A stretch of 64,000 nucleotides of DNA from Microtetraspora glauca (GTDB lineage Bacteria > Actinomycetota > Actinomycetes > Streptosporangiales > Streptosporangiaceae), in contig BBYL01000010.1 of NCBI GenBank assembly GCA_001570385.1, forward strand, positions 1-64,000. The letters run 5' to 3'. Shown here in pieces: positions 27,053-35,302 of the stretch. The notes below the pieces were generated by a model that saw nothing but the letters and a program-made list of their open reading frames with translations, searched no databases and was not told the DNA's origin. Made by a program: the position numbers and the translations under genes. Position 1 is the first letter of the stretch. Every line of letters starts with the position of its first letter.

Positions 27053-27466
27053 CTAGCCGTACGCCTCCACGATCTTGACCTGCTCCTCCGTTATGACGCC
27101 GTCCACGATCCGGTAGGACCGGAACTCCACGTCGTCGGTGGCCGTCGAGACGAGTACGTAGTGGGCGTTCGGCTCGGACGCGTAGGACACGTCCGTCCGG
27201 GAGGGGTACGCCTCCGTCGCGGTGTGCGAGTGATAGATGACGACGGGCTCCTCGTCCCTGTCGTCCATCTCCCGCCACACCCGGAACTGCTCCATCGAGT
27301 CGAACCGGTAGAACGTCGGAGACCGCTCGGCGTTCTCCATCGGGACGAACCGCTCGGGCCGGTCGGAGCCGGCGGGCCCGGCGACCACGCCGCACGCCTC
27401 ATCCGGATGATCCGCCCGCGCGTGGGCCACGATCGTGTCCGCCAGCTCCCGTGAGATCGTCAGCAT
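27053..27466 (-). CDS. mec: JAMM metallopeptidase Mec
   Basis: Zinc peptidase of 137 residues that releases cysteine from the CysO-cysteine adduct. The JAMM motif is visible: E24 in HPDEACGVV, H79 and H81 in YHSHT and D92 in YPSRTD, with the spacing H-x-H-x10-D. ATG 27466 lies four bases after the aosR stop, with GGTGAGG as ribosome site. Since CysO here ends in two residues after Gly-Gly, Mec may have a second task as a processing peptidase. That task is inferred from sequence alone. Confidence 0.92.
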   Translation of the reverse strand: MLTISRELADTIVAHARADHPDEACGVVAGPAGSDRPERFVPMENAERSPTFYRFDSMEQFRVWREMDDRDEEPVVIYHSHTATEAYPSRTDVSYASEPNAHYVLVSTATDDVEFRSYRIVDGVITEEQVKIVEAYG

Positions 27467-27470
27467 GGCC

Positions 27471-27995
27471 TCACCATAGGGCACGTACGAGAGTGTCCTG
27501 GAGGTAGGTCAGCCACTCGTAGATCGCCAGAGCCGGATAGCGCGGATCCTCCTCCGGCATCTCCGCCATCTCGTCGTGGATCTGCTCCGTCACGCCGAGC
27601 CTGACGCCGAGCGCGAGCCGCACGTCGTTGAGGGCGCGCAGCCACGCCTGCCCCTGCTCGGGAGTGAGCTTGAGCACTCCCGGCTCCGCCGTGTCCAGCA
27701 GCGTCTGCGCGTCGGCGCGCTTGCCCTCGCGCAATGTCGCCTCGGTGTAGCGGCGGAACTCCTCGGACGCCTTCTCGTCCTCGGCGTACGCCGAAGGGAA
27801 CAGGCGGGCCAGCACGGGATCCGACGGCGCGCTGCCCGATCCGATGCCGAGCGCCCGCTCCAGCGGGTCGTCCCCCGTCACTCCCGGCTCGACGAGGCCG
27901 AGGATCTGCGAGACCAGCGAGCTGAGCACGGACACCTCTCCGGCGTCCAGCGTGATCGACACGCCCTCACCCGCGGCCGTGAAGCCGGCGCTCAC
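27471..27995 (-). CDS. aosR: AosR-type regulator (DUF2017)
   Basis: 174-residue DUF2017 protein (ITLDAGEVSVLSSLVSQILG, ALNDVRLALGVRLGVTEQIH, YEWLTYLQDTLVRALW). The homologue in M. tuberculosis, Rv1332, is described as the actinobacterial oxidative-stress regulator AosR, acting on the mec-cysO-cysM genes together with a sigma factor. This copy lies directly between clpS and mec, in the same order, which supports the same job. It contains no cysteine at all, so a disulfide-based redox switch cannot operate in this protein itself. GTG start at 27995. Confidence 0.85.
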   Translation of the reverse strand: MSAGFTAAGEGVSITLDAGEVSVLSSLVSQILGLVEPGVTGDDPLERALGIGSGSAPSDPVLARLFPSAYAEDEKASEEFRRYTEATLREGKRADAQTLLDTAEPGVLKLTPEQGQAWLRALNDVRLALGVRLGVTEQIHDEMAEMPEEDPRYPALAIYEWLTYLQDTLVRALW

Positions 27996-28045
27996 AGGTC
28001 ACTCCGTTCCGTGCTCATCTGGTCGCTCAATGTGGGGCATGCCTC

Positions 28046-28333
28046 TCAGGAGTCCCGCTGGACGGTGGCCCACAGGCCGTAGGAGTGCAGGATCTGGACG
28101 TCCCGCTCCATCTCCTCGCGGCTGCCGCTGGCGACCACCGCCTTGCCCTTGTGGTGCACGTCCATCATCAGCTTCTCCGCCTTCTCGCGCGGGTAGCCGA
28201 ACACGGTCTGGAAGACATAGGTGACGTACGACATGAGATTGACCGGGTCGTTCCAGACGATCGTCAGCCACGGAAGCTCGGGCCGCACGTCCATCGCCGG
28301 ACGTTCGACCTCCATCGGAGCGGTACCACCCAC
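28046..28333 (-). CDS. clpS: ClpS adaptor for ClpAP/ClpCP protease
   Basis: N-end-rule adaptor, about 95 residues, cytoplasmic. [20 protein letters not shown] forms the substrate pocket and Clp-binding face, [19 protein letters not shown] is the second conserved part, and the protein ends [10 protein letters not shown]. Several starts are possible: GTG 28351, GTG 28333 (AGGATGG upstream) or ATG 28315; 28333 fits related proteins best. It opens the run clpS-aosR-mec-cysO-cysM and is divergent from pncB. Confidence 0.92.
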   Translation of the reverse strand: MGGTAPMEVERPAMDVRPELPWLTIVWNDPVNLMSYVTYVFQTVFGYPREKAEKLMMDVHHKGKAVVASGSREEMERDVQILHSYGLWATVQRDS

Positions 28334-28359
28334 GTAACCATCCTGCACCACGCCCGCCG

Positions 28360-28365
28360 TAGTCT
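28360..28365 (+). promoter_or_regulatory. Leaderless-type -10 element for pncB
   Basis: TAGTCT (TANNNT) is followed by six bases and the GTG start at 28372, so transcription should begin at or next to the start codon. No Shine-Dalgarno is present. Confidence 0.55.
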
Positions 28366-28371
28366 CGACAC

Positions 28372-29655
28372 GTGCAGATCCCCATGAGCAGCGCCTTGCT
28401 CACCGATCACTACGAACTGACCATGTTGCAGGCGGCCCTCGCCGGAGGAGCCGCGCACCGCCGGGCCGTCTTCGAGGTCTTCGCCCGCCGCCTGCCCGGC
28501 GGACGGCGTTACGGAGTGGTCGCGGGGACGGCCCGCGTGCTCGACGCCCTGGAGAACTTCCGGTTCGGCCCGGAGGAGCTGGACTTCCTGCGTGCCGCCC
28601 GAGTCGTCGACGAGCCCACCCTGGAGTTCCTCGCCGGCTACCGCTTCTCCGGTCAGGTGTACGGCTACCGCGAAGGCGAGTCCTATTTCCCCGGCTCCCC
28701 TGTCATGGTGGTGGAGGGCACGTTCGCCGAGGCGGTCCTGCTGGAGACCCTGGTCCTGTCGATCCTCAACCACGACTGCGCGGTCGCCTCGGCGGCCTCG
28801 CGCATGGTCCAGGCCGCGGGCAAGCGCCCGATCATCGAGATGGGCTCCCGCCGCACCCACGAGTTCGCGGCCGTCGCCGCGGCGCGCGCCGCCTATCTCT
28901 GCGGCTTCGGTTCCACCTCCAACCTGATGGCCGGGCACGTGTACGGCGTGCCCACGGCGGGCACCGCCGCGCACGCGTTCACGCTGCTGCACGACTCCGA
29001 GGAGGACGCCTTCCGCGCCCAGCTCGACTCGCTCGGCGTCGGCACGACCCTGCTCGTCGACACGTACGACGTCGCGAAGGCGGTGCGCACGGCGGTCGAG
29101 CTGGCCGGGCCGGACCTCGGCGCCGTGCGGATCGACTCAGGCGACCTGGGCGAGGTCGCACTGGAAGTGCGGCGGATCCTCGACGCGTTCGGCGCCAACC
29201 GGACGCGGATCGTCGTGACCGGCGACCTCGACGAGTTCGCCATCGCCGCGCTCGCCGCCTCCCCGGTCGACGGGTACGGCGTCGGCACCTCCGTCGTCAC
29301 CGGATCCGGCCATCCCACGGCGAACTTCGTCTACAAGCTGGTCGCCCGCGAGGACGCCGGAGGGGTGCTGCGGCCGGTGGCCAAGCAGTCGGTGGGCAAG
29401 CCGAGCAGGGGCGGCCGCAAATGGGCCTACCGCGCGGTCGAGGACGGCACGGCCGTCACCGAGGTCGTGACCCTCGAACCCGCCGGGGGACGGCACCGGC
29501 CGCTGCTCGCGGAACTCGTCAGGGACGGCGAGATCGTCGGCCGCGAGCCGCTGGAGGACGCGAGGGCCCGCCACCGCGCGACCGTGACCGAATTGCCGAC
29601 GATGGCGCACAGCCTCTCCCCCGGAGACGCCGCGATCCCTACTATCTTCAGTTGA
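28372..29655 (+). CDS. pncB: Nicotinate phosphoribosyltransferase
   Basis: Converts nicotinate and PRPP to nicotinate mononucleotide in NAD salvage; cytoplasmic, 427 residues. Recognised by [15 protein letters not shown] at the N-terminus, [20 protein letters not shown], the [17 protein letters not shown] phosphate-binding block and [20 protein letters not shown]. The GTG at 28372 is used with a leaderless promoter; an ATG four codons on (28384) is an alternative. It is followed by a terminator and then the nicotinamidase gene, so both salvage enzymes are adjacent but may be transcribed separately. Confidence 0.94.
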   Translation: MQIPMSSALLTDHYELTMLQAALAGGAAHRRAVFEVFARRLPGGRRYGVVAGTARVLDALENFRFGPEELDFLRAARVVDEPTLEFLAGYRFSGQVYGYREGESYFPGSPVMVVEGTFAEAVLLETLVLSILNHDCAVASAASRMVQAAGKRPIIEMGSRRTHEFAAVAAARAAYLCGFGSTSNLMAGHVYGVPTAGTAAHAFTLLHDSEEDAFRAQLDSLGVGTTLLVDTYDVAKAVRTAVELAGPDLGAVRIDSGDLGEVALEVRRILDAFGANRTRIVVTGDLDEFAIAALAASPVDGYGVGTSVVTGSGHPTANFVYKLVAREDAGGVLRPVAKQSVGKPSRGGRKWAYRAVEDGTAVTEVVTLEPAGGRHRPLLAELVRDGEIVGREPLEDARARHRATVTELPTMAHSLSPGDAAIPTIFS

Positions 29656-29701
29656 TCGCGAGGGACCGGCGCATGAGGACGACGCCGGTCTCCTCGCGAT
29701 C
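29654..29701 (+). terminator. Terminator between pncB and pncA
   Basis: A long imperfect hairpin: GATCGCGAGG and GACCGGCG (29654-29671) pair with CGCCGGTC and CCTCGCGATC (29683-29701), with one bulged T. TTT follows shortly after. The left arm begins at the last base of the pncB stop codon. Confidence 0.8.
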
Positions 29702-29705
29702 GCTT

Positions 29706-29711
29706 TAGGCT
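29706..29711 (+). promoter_or_regulatory. Leaderless-type -10 element for pncA
   Basis: TAGGCT is followed by seven bases and ATG 29719, and lies just after the pncB terminator. The spacing matches the elements before 13376 and 28372. Confidence 0.55.
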
Positions 29712-29718
29712 GTTTCGC

Positions 29719-30291
29719 ATGAAATCCGCGCTCATCATCGTGGACGTGCAGAACGACTTCTGCGAGGGCGGCAGCCTCGCGGTGGGAGGCGGCGCCGAGG
29801 TGGCCGCCGCGATCGGACGGCACGCGCGACGGCACGGCTACGACCATGTGGTGGCGACCCGCGACTACCACATCGATCCCGGGGCGCACTTCGCCGAGCG
29901 GCCCGACTACGTGGACACCTGGCCCGCGCACTGCGTCGCGGGCACGGCGGGCGCCGGTTTCCATCCGGCGCTCGACGTCGCCCCGATCGAGGAGGTGTTC
30001 AGCAAGGGCGCCCACGCGGCGGCCTACAGCGGTTTCGAGGGCGTCACCGGCGACGGCACCGGCCTGGCGGGCTGGCTCCGCGACCGGGGCGTGGAGTCCC
30101 TGGACGTCGTGGGCATCGCGACCGACCACTGCGTACGCGCGACGGCCGTGGACGGGGTCCGCGACGGCTTCGCCGTACAGGTGTTGCTGGACCTCACCGC
30201 GGGCGTGGCGCCGGAGACCACCGAGGCGGCGCTCGCCGAGCTGGAGCGGGCCGGCGTCCGGCTCACCGGGACGCCCGTGGTGCGCGGCTGA
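29719..30291 (+). CDS. pncA: Nicotinamidase/pyrazinamidase
   Basis: Hydrolyses nicotinamide to nicotinate, feeding pncB next door; cytoplasmic, 190 residues. The catalytic triad is D9 (IIVDVQNDF), K96 (FSKGAHA) and C138 (ATDHCVRATA). The metal ligands D49, H51, H57 and H71 are all present in RDYHIDPGAHF and WPAHCV. Numbering is almost identical to M. tuberculosis PncA. ATG 29719 has no ribosome site and appears leaderless. Enzymes of this family also activate pyrazinamide. Confidence 0.95.
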   Translation: MKSALIIVDVQNDFCEGGSLAVGGGAEVAAAIGRHARRHGYDHVVATRDYHIDPGAHFAERPDYVDTWPAHCVAGTAGAGFHPALDVAPIEEVFSKGAHAAAYSGFEGVTGDGTGLAGWLRDRGVESLDVVGIATDHCVRATAVDGVRDGFAVQVLLDLTAGVAPETTEAALAELERAGVRLTGTPVVRG

Positions 30292-30409
30292 CACACGCCC
30301 CCGCCGCGTGTCACGTGTGCCAGGCGGCCGGTAAATGTTGGATTCGACCGACACGCCGTGCGAGAGATGTGTTACGTAGAGTGACAACTCCTCGCGATTG
30401 GCGGCGTCG

Positions 30410-30988
30410 ATGTTCGCGTTCCTGCTCGGCCTGTCCTGGCTCGTCCTCACCCCCGTCTGCATCTGGCGGCTGTTCGGCCGCGAGCAGTCCAGGCTCGCGC
30501 GCGTCACCGGCGTGCTAACGCTGGCGGCGCTGGAGGCGGCCACGCTGACGGTCGGCTGGATGGAGCAGCCTCCGCCCGACCTGCCCGGGAGGGCTCCCGT
30601 CGCGGCCGCTCCCGCCCCCGCGACCTCGCCCAGGTCTCCCGCCTGCGCGACCCGCACCCCCGCCCCCGAGTCCGTACGGCTGTCGCGACGCCGGCACCAG
30701 GGCGTGCGCGGCCTGACGATCTACTGGACGGCGTCGCCCCAGCAGTGCGAGACGGCGACCGTGACGTTCCAGCGCGCCGGGAGGCGGGTGCGGATCTGGC
30801 TGGACGAGGGCGCGGCGGGCGGCGACGACGTCCAGGGCAGGGAGTCCCGGACGCTGCCCGTGCGCGTCTCCGAAGGGCGCGCGGCGCTGGACCTCGCGCT
30901 CATGCCGCCGCTGCGGCCGGGCCCGCGGTACGTGGCCGTGGACGGCCGCACCGGTCACCGCATCCCGGAAAGGCGCTCGGCCGGCTGA
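30410..30988 (+). CDS. Small membrane-anchored protein, function unknown
   Basis: About 192 residues from ATG 30410 (TTG 30398 is an in-frame alternative). It has two hydrophobic segments at the N-terminus (MFAFLLGLSWLVLTPVCIWR and VTGVLTLAALEAATLTVGWM), a proline/alanine-rich linker, and a C-terminal domain with ESVRLSRRRHQGVRGLTIYW and several beta-like strands that may be extracytoplasmic. I recognise no family. Tandem repeats begin at its stop codon. Convergent with the helicase gene. Confidence 0.6.
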   Translation: MFAFLLGLSWLVLTPVCIWRLFGREQSRLARVTGVLTLAALEAATLTVGWMEQPPPDLPGRAPVAAAPAPATSPRSPACATRTPAPESVRLSRRRHQGVRGLTIYWTASPQQCETATVTFQRAGRRVRIWLDEGAAGGDDVQGRESRTLPVRVSEGRAALDLALMPPLRPGPRYVAVDGRTGHRIPERRSAG

Positions 30989-31095
30989 TCGGGACCCGGC
31001 GCGATGTGGACCTGGCGGGACGATCGGGATTCGGCGGGACCTGGCGGGATGATCGGGCCCTGGCGGACGATCGGGACCCGGCGGGACGCGGCGCG
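30985..31095. repeat. Degenerate tandem repeat starting at a stop codon
   Basis: TGATCGGGACCCGGCG at the stop (30986) recurs as CGATCGGGATTCGGCG, TGATCGGGCCCTGGCG and CGATCGGGACCCGGCG, with GGACCTGGCGGGA between some copies. It fills most of the space to the convergent helicase gene. Confidence 0.75.
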
Positions 31096-31130
31096 CGATC
31101 CGGATCCGCGCCGCGCCGCCAGGGCGGGCG

Positions 31131-32885
31131 TCACCTCCGCTGGGTGGCCCACTTGCGGATCATGGCGATCCGCTCCCTGATCTGGTCGGCCGACGCCTGC
31201 GCGATGGCGGGACCGCCGCAGGACCGGCGCAACTCGGCGTGGATGACGCCGTGCGGCTGGCCGGTGCGATGGTTCCACGCGCCGACGAGCCCGTTGAGCT
31301 CCTTGCGCAGCTCGTGGATCTGCTCGTGCGGGGCGAGCGCGGGCGCCGCCTCCTCCGTGGTGCTCTTCCGCCGCTTCGCCGCCTGCTGGTCGGCCTGCCG
31401 CCTGCGCAGGAGGGAGGCCACCTGGTCGGGTTCGAGCAGCCCGGGGAGGCCGATGAAGTCCTCCTCCTCCGGCGACCCGGGGGCGGCGGAGGTGCCGAAC
31501 TCGCCACCGTCGAACAGCACCCGGTCGAAGGTCGCGGACGCCTCCAGCGTCTGGAACGGCAACTCGTCCCCGAGCGCGTCGGGCTGCTTGCGCTCCTGCT
31601 GCGCCCGTTCGAGCAGGGAGTCGTCCAGCCCGTCCTCGGGCTGTGAACGGCCGAGGACGTGGTCGCGCTCCTCCTCCATCTCGGCGGCGAGCCCCATCAG
31701 GACCGGCACGGACGGCACGAAGACCGATGCCATCTCGCCCCGCTTGCGCGCCCGGACGAAGCGCCCGACGGCCTGGGCGAAGAACAGCGGCGTCGAGGTG
31801 CTGGTGGCGTAGACGCCGACGGCGAGCCGAGGGATGTCGACGCCCTCGGACACCATCCGGACCGCGACCAGCCACCGCGCCTCGGAGGCGGAGAAATCCT
31901 TGATCTTCTTGGACGCGCCCGGATCGTCGGAGAGGACGACGACGGCCCCCTCACCGGACACGGTCCTGATGTGCCGGGCGTACGCGCGGGCCGACTCGTG
32001 ATCGGAGGCGATGACCAGGCCCCCGGCGTCGGGCACCCCGCGGCGCACCTCGGTGAGCCGCCGGTCGGCCGCGTGGATGACCTGGCGGATCCAGTCGCCC
32101 TTGGGATCGAGCGCGGCCCGCCACGCCTGGGAGAGCTGGTCCTTGGTCAACGGGGTGCCGAGCGTGGCGGCGATCTCGTCGCCCGCCCGCGTGCGCCACT
32201 TCATCTCGCCGGAGTACGCCAGAAAGATGACCGGACGGACGACCCCGTCGGCCAGCGCCGGGCCGTACCCGTAGGAGTAGTCGGAGGCGCTGCGCAGGGC
32301 GCCGTCGCCGTCCTCGACGTACGTGACGAACGGGATGGGGCTGTCGTCGGAGCGGAACGGCGTGCCGGTCAGCGCCAGCCGTCTGGTGGCCGGCTCGAAC
32401 GCCTCGCGGACGCCGTCACCCCACGACTTGGCGTCGCCCGCGTGGTGGATCTCGTCGAAGATGACCAGCGTCTTGCGGGCCTCCGTACGCGCCCGGTGCA
32501 ACGCCGGATGCATCGACACCTGGGCGTAGGTGATCGCGACGCCGGTGTAGTCACGGGAGGTCGCGCCCTGGCTGTTCTTGAACTCGGGGTCGATGCCGAT
32601 GCCGACCCGGCCGGCCGCGTCGGCCCACTGCCGCTTGAGGTGCTCGGTCGGGGTGACGATGGTCACGGCCCGGATGACGCCCTTGGAGAGCAGCTCGCTG
32701 GCGATGCGCAGCGCGTAGGTGGTCTTTCCCGCACCCGGTGTCGCGACGGTGAGGAAATCCCTCCGGTCACGCTGGAAGTAGAGGTCGAACGCCTCCTGCT
32801 GCCACGCGCGCAACTTGGGCGCGGTGCCCCAGGCGGCTCTGTCGGGATAGGAAGGCGAGAGATGCGATGCGGCGGATACGCTCAA
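31131..32885 (-). CDS. DEAD/DEAH-box superfamily 2 helicase
   Basis: 584-residue SF2 helicase/translocase. Motif I is TPGAGKTT (about residue 50), motif II DEIH (144-147), motif III LTGTPF, motif V includes MVSEGVDIPRLAVG and motif VI QAVGRFVRARKRG. The C-terminal 200 residues are charged and coiled, unlike the core. The arrangement resembles type III restriction/XPB-like helicases common as single genes in actinobacteria, but no methylase or nuclease partner is adjacent. Role in DNA repair or phage defence cannot be decided. ATG 32885. Confidence 0.88.
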   Translation of the reverse strand: MSVSAASHLSPSYPDRAAWGTAPKLRAWQQEAFDLYFQRDRRDFLTVATPGAGKTTYALRIASELLSKGVIRAVTIVTPTEHLKRQWADAAGRVGIGIDPEFKNSQGATSRDYTGVAITYAQVSMHPALHRARTEARKTLVIFDEIHHAGDAKSWGDGVREAFEPATRRLALTGTPFRSDDSPIPFVTYVEDGDGALRSASDYSYGYGPALADGVVRPVIFLAYSGEMKWRTRAGDEIAATLGTPLTKDQLSQAWRAALDPKGDWIRQVIHAADRRLTEVRRGVPDAGGLVIASDHESARAYARHIRTVSGEGAVVVLSDDPGASKKIKDFSASEARWLVAVRMVSEGVDIPRLAVGVYATSTSTPLFFAQAVGRFVRARKRGEMASVFVPSVPVLMGLAAEMEEERDHVLGRSQPEDGLDDSLLERAQQERKQPDALGDELPFQTLEASATFDRVLFDGGEFGTSAAPGSPEEEDFIGLPGLLEPDQVASLLRRRQADQQAAKRRKSTTEEAAPALAPHEQIHELRKELNGLVGAWNHRTGQPHGVIHAELRRSCGGPAIAQASADQIRERIAMIRKWATQRR

Positions 32886-33089
32886 CGACGCCTCCCCGAT
32901 CCCGTAGGAACAATGCTGTATCTATCGGTTCGCTCCCTCACAGTGACCTCAGAGTAGTCGGATCGACCGACAAGACGTGCCGACCAACCGAGATCCTGGT
33001 GAGGATCAGCCCGTTGTGCTACGGCCTTCCGCACGACCGGGCCGCCGATGAGACATGCCTCACAGGTGCTCCCGCCTGCTCGGCGGTGG

Positions 33090-33866
33090 TCAGCGCACAC
33101 CCGCCATGAGGGCGTCGATGTCCGCCCGAGAGGCGGGCTCGTCAGGATGGGCCAGGCCCAGGAGCACCGTGCTCGCGCCCTCGGCGTCCAGCAGAAGCGT
33201 CACCCGGAGGAAGGCCGGCTGGTTCACGGTGTCCCGGTACTCCGCACGCAGGGCCCTGGTGTAGCCGCGGCGGGACCCAGCGGTCACCGCCCGGTCGTCC
33301 ACCACATCGATCTTGTCCCCGTGGAGCAGCAGTCGCGCGTACACGTCGGTCAGCCCGACCACCGCCGGGCGGGGGTCCGCCGGGTCGGCCCGCTCCCCTC
33401 GCCGGGCCATCACCGCCACCCTGCCGTCGTTGACGGCCGCGGACGTGAACCCGGTCACCGGAGCGACGACGGCCTCCTGCCAGCCGGACGGCAGGTCGTA
33501 CGCGACCCCGGCGAGCGGGTCGGTGACCGTACCGGTGGGCCGGCCCTCCGCGCGGCTCATGACGGTGACGACCAGCACGCCGATCACCGTGCCGGCCGCG
33601 GCCGAGGCGAGGGTGCCGACGATCAGACGCACCGCCCAGCGCGGCATCCGGCGCGGGGGCGGGGCCGGCGTGCCGTACCAGCGGGCGGACGGGGGCAGGT
33701 CCTCATCGGGCCCGGACCGCACCGCGTCGCCTCGGATCACACCACTGGGAACCGTGTCGCCCGGGGCCGTGTCGCCTCCGGGCATGCCGCCTCGGAGCAC
33801 GTCACCTCGGGCGGCGTCGTCGCGGGTGGCGGGCGGCCACACCCGGCGCGTCCACTCATCGTCCAC
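33090..33866 (-). CDS. Single-pass membrane protein, function unknown
   Basis: About 258 residues from GTG 33866, chosen because AGGAGG lies four bases before; an upstream GTG at 33896 would extend it. The N-terminal 80 residues are Gly/Asp-rich and cytoplasmic. One helix (LIVGTLASAAAGTVIGVLVV) follows, then an external domain (VAYDLPSGWQEAVVAPVTGF, RRGYTRALRAEYRDTV) with the look of a lipoprotein LpqN/DUF-like fold. No family is certain. No operon partner is evident. Confidence 0.65.
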   Translation of the reverse strand: MDDEWTRRVWPPATRDDAARGDVLRGGMPGGDTAPGDTVPSGVIRGDAVRSGPDEDLPPSARWYGTPAPPPRRMPRWAVRLIVGTLASAAAGTVIGVLVVTVMSRAEGRPTGTVTDPLAGVAYDLPSGWQEAVVAPVTGFTSAAVNDGRVAVMARRGERADPADPRPAVVGLTDVYARLLLHGDKIDVVDDRAVTAGSRRGYTRALRAEYRDTVNQPAFLRVTLLLDAEGASTVLLGLAHPDEPASRADIDALMAGVR

Positions 33867-33968
33867 GGCGCCTCCTGAAACGGCGCCCGGCGGCACGAGC
33901 GCTGATCAGGAGTTACTCACGCCTCCGGCCGCCCGTCAACGGAAATGCCCACATTCGCCGCCGAAAGC

Positions 33969-34880
33969 TCACAGACGCGACTGGCGGTAGGTCGTCCACA
34001 TCTCGTACATCCGGGCCGCCTGACCGGCGGTGAACTCGGACATGCACCGGTCGTAGCCGTAGTCCATGAAGTTGTGGATCGGGTCGTCTCCCGGCGCCGG
34101 GCACGAGTCCCTGCGCTGGGGGCAGCCGGAGCCCGGCGACCCCTCGGCGGGCGTGTCGGCCACGAAGTCGCCCGGCTCGTCGCAGCCGTTCTCGAAGGTG
34201 TGCAGCAGCCCGAACCAGTGACCGATCTCGTGCACCGCCGTGTATCCCCGGTTGAAGTTGGCCAGCGGGCCTCCGGGCATGCTGCGCCAGTCGATCACCA
34301 CGCCGTCCAGCTGCGGCTCGTCCTTGTACCAGTACGGGTAGGTCGCGTAACCGAGGACGAGCTGGCTGAGCTGGGCCAGATAGAGGTTCAGCGTCTCCGG
34401 CCCGCCGGTCCGGAGCTTCCGCTTCATCGGCTCCTCGTACGCCACGGGATCGCGGAACCACTGGGGGTTCGCGGTGTGGGTGATGCCCTTGAGATCGAAG
34501 CGGAAGCCGGTGTCCGCACCGCCGACCTTGCCGCCGTAGGCCGCGTTGAGCGCGGCGACCTGCTGCTTGACGGCGGCGTCGGGCGCGCCGAGCGCGCCGT
34601 CCTTGATGACGTGCACCCACAGCGGCACGGTGACCGACTGGACGGTCCTGCTGCCGTGCCGGTCCCGGGCGCGCGCGAGGCGGCGACGGAGATCGGCGGA
34701 CATGCGGCTGATCTGGCGTGCTTTCGGGGCGCGTGGTTCCGCCAGCCGCGCCGGCGCCGGAGGGTGCGGCCTGGTGCGGCACTCACTCCTGGTCCCGGCG
34801 ACACCGGCGCGGCTTTCGGCGGGAACCCCGCACACCGTGAACAGACATGCCAAAGAGACGGCGATCGTGCGCCGGGCCAT
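33969..34880 (-). CDS. Secreted zinc metalloprotease, pappalysin-like M43
   Basis: 303-residue secreted protease. A signal peptide (MARRTIAVSLACLFTVCGVP) is followed by a propeptide-like basic region. The zinc site is HEIGHWFGLLH (H217, E218, H221, H227) and the Met-turn lies in HNFMDYGYDRCM. Cysteines (NGCDEPGD, SGCPQRRDSC) match the disulfides of bacterial ulilysin-like proteins. The enzyme is expected to cut extracellular proteins and may use calcium. ATG 34880. It stands alone between two unrelated genes. Confidence 0.9.
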   Translation of the reverse strand: MARRTIAVSLACLFTVCGVPAESRAGVAGTRSECRTRPHPPAPARLAEPRAPKARQISRMSADLRRRLARARDRHGSRTVQSVTVPLWVHVIKDGALGAPDAAVKQQVAALNAAYGGKVGGADTGFRFDLKGITHTANPQWFRDPVAYEEPMKRKLRTGGPETLNLYLAQLSQLVLGYATYPYWYKDEPQLDGVVIDWRSMPGGPLANFNRGYTAVHEIGHWFGLLHTFENGCDEPGDFVADTPAEGSPGSGCPQRRDSCPAPGDDPIHNFMDYGYDRCMSEFTAGQAARMYEMWTTYRQSRL

Positions 34881-34955
34881 TCGTTCCCCCGATACGACTG
34901 GTCAGACAGACAGCTGACGCTAGCCGCACCGGGAGCGGTCATCCCGGATCGACAC

Positions 34956-35207
34956 TCACTCGCCGGAGGGCTCTCCCTTGGGCAGGCCCTCGTAGATTTC
35001 CTTGCATTCCGGGCAGACGGGGTACTTCTTCGGATCCCGGCTGGGCACCCAGATCTTGCCGCAGAGGGCTCGGACCGGCGTGCCGGTCACCATGCTCTCG
35101 GTGATCTTGTTCTTGTCGGCGTAGTGCGAGAACCGCTCATGGTCGCCGTCTCCGTGCGAGAGCCTCGGAGTGACGTCGCTCTCAGGAAGAATCTTCGTAC
35201 CGCTCAC
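34956..35207 (-). CDS. DUF3039 small zinc-ribbon protein
   Basis: 83-residue protein with SHGDGDHERFSHYADKNKI, VRALCGKIWVPSRDPKKYP and CPECKEIYEG, the signature of DUF3039, which is conserved across actinobacteria. LCGK and CPEC probably bind zinc. Function is unknown. GTG 35207 is preferred because TAAAAT lies eight bases upstream, giving a leaderless transcript; an ATG at 35258 would place the promoter inside the gene. Confidence 0.85.
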   Translation of the reverse strand: MSGTKILPESDVTPRLSHGDGDHERFSHYADKNKITESMVTGTPVRALCGKIWVPSRDPKKYPVCPECKEIYEGLPKGEPSGE

Positions 35208-35215
35208 GGGTACCG

Positions 35216-35221
35216 ATTTTA
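35216..35221 (-). promoter_or_regulatory. Leaderless-type -10 element for the DUF3039 gene
   Basis: On the minus strand TAAAAT lies eight bases before GTG 35207. This is the best match to TANNNT in the window and no Shine-Dalgarno follows. Confidence 0.55.
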
Positions 35222-35245
35222 CGCGTGAAAGGGAACCGCCCCGTC

Positions 35246-35271
35246 GGCTCCCGCCCATGAGAGCGGGAGCC
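35246..35271 (-). terminator. Terminator hairpin after the MFS exporter gene
   Basis: A 9-bp stem, GGCTCCCGC (35246-35254) with GCGGGAGCC (35263-35271), extended imperfectly by CCCCGT/ACGGGG. It lies 32 bases beyond the exporter stop and just upstream of the DUF3039 promoter. Confidence 0.75.
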
Positions 35272-35302
35272 GTACGGGGCGGGGGGCCGTACGGAGTGAC
35301 GG

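Noticed and set aside
31131..32885. Type III restriction system
   Set aside because: The helicase has no nuclease motif that I can see and no methyltransferase gene nearby.
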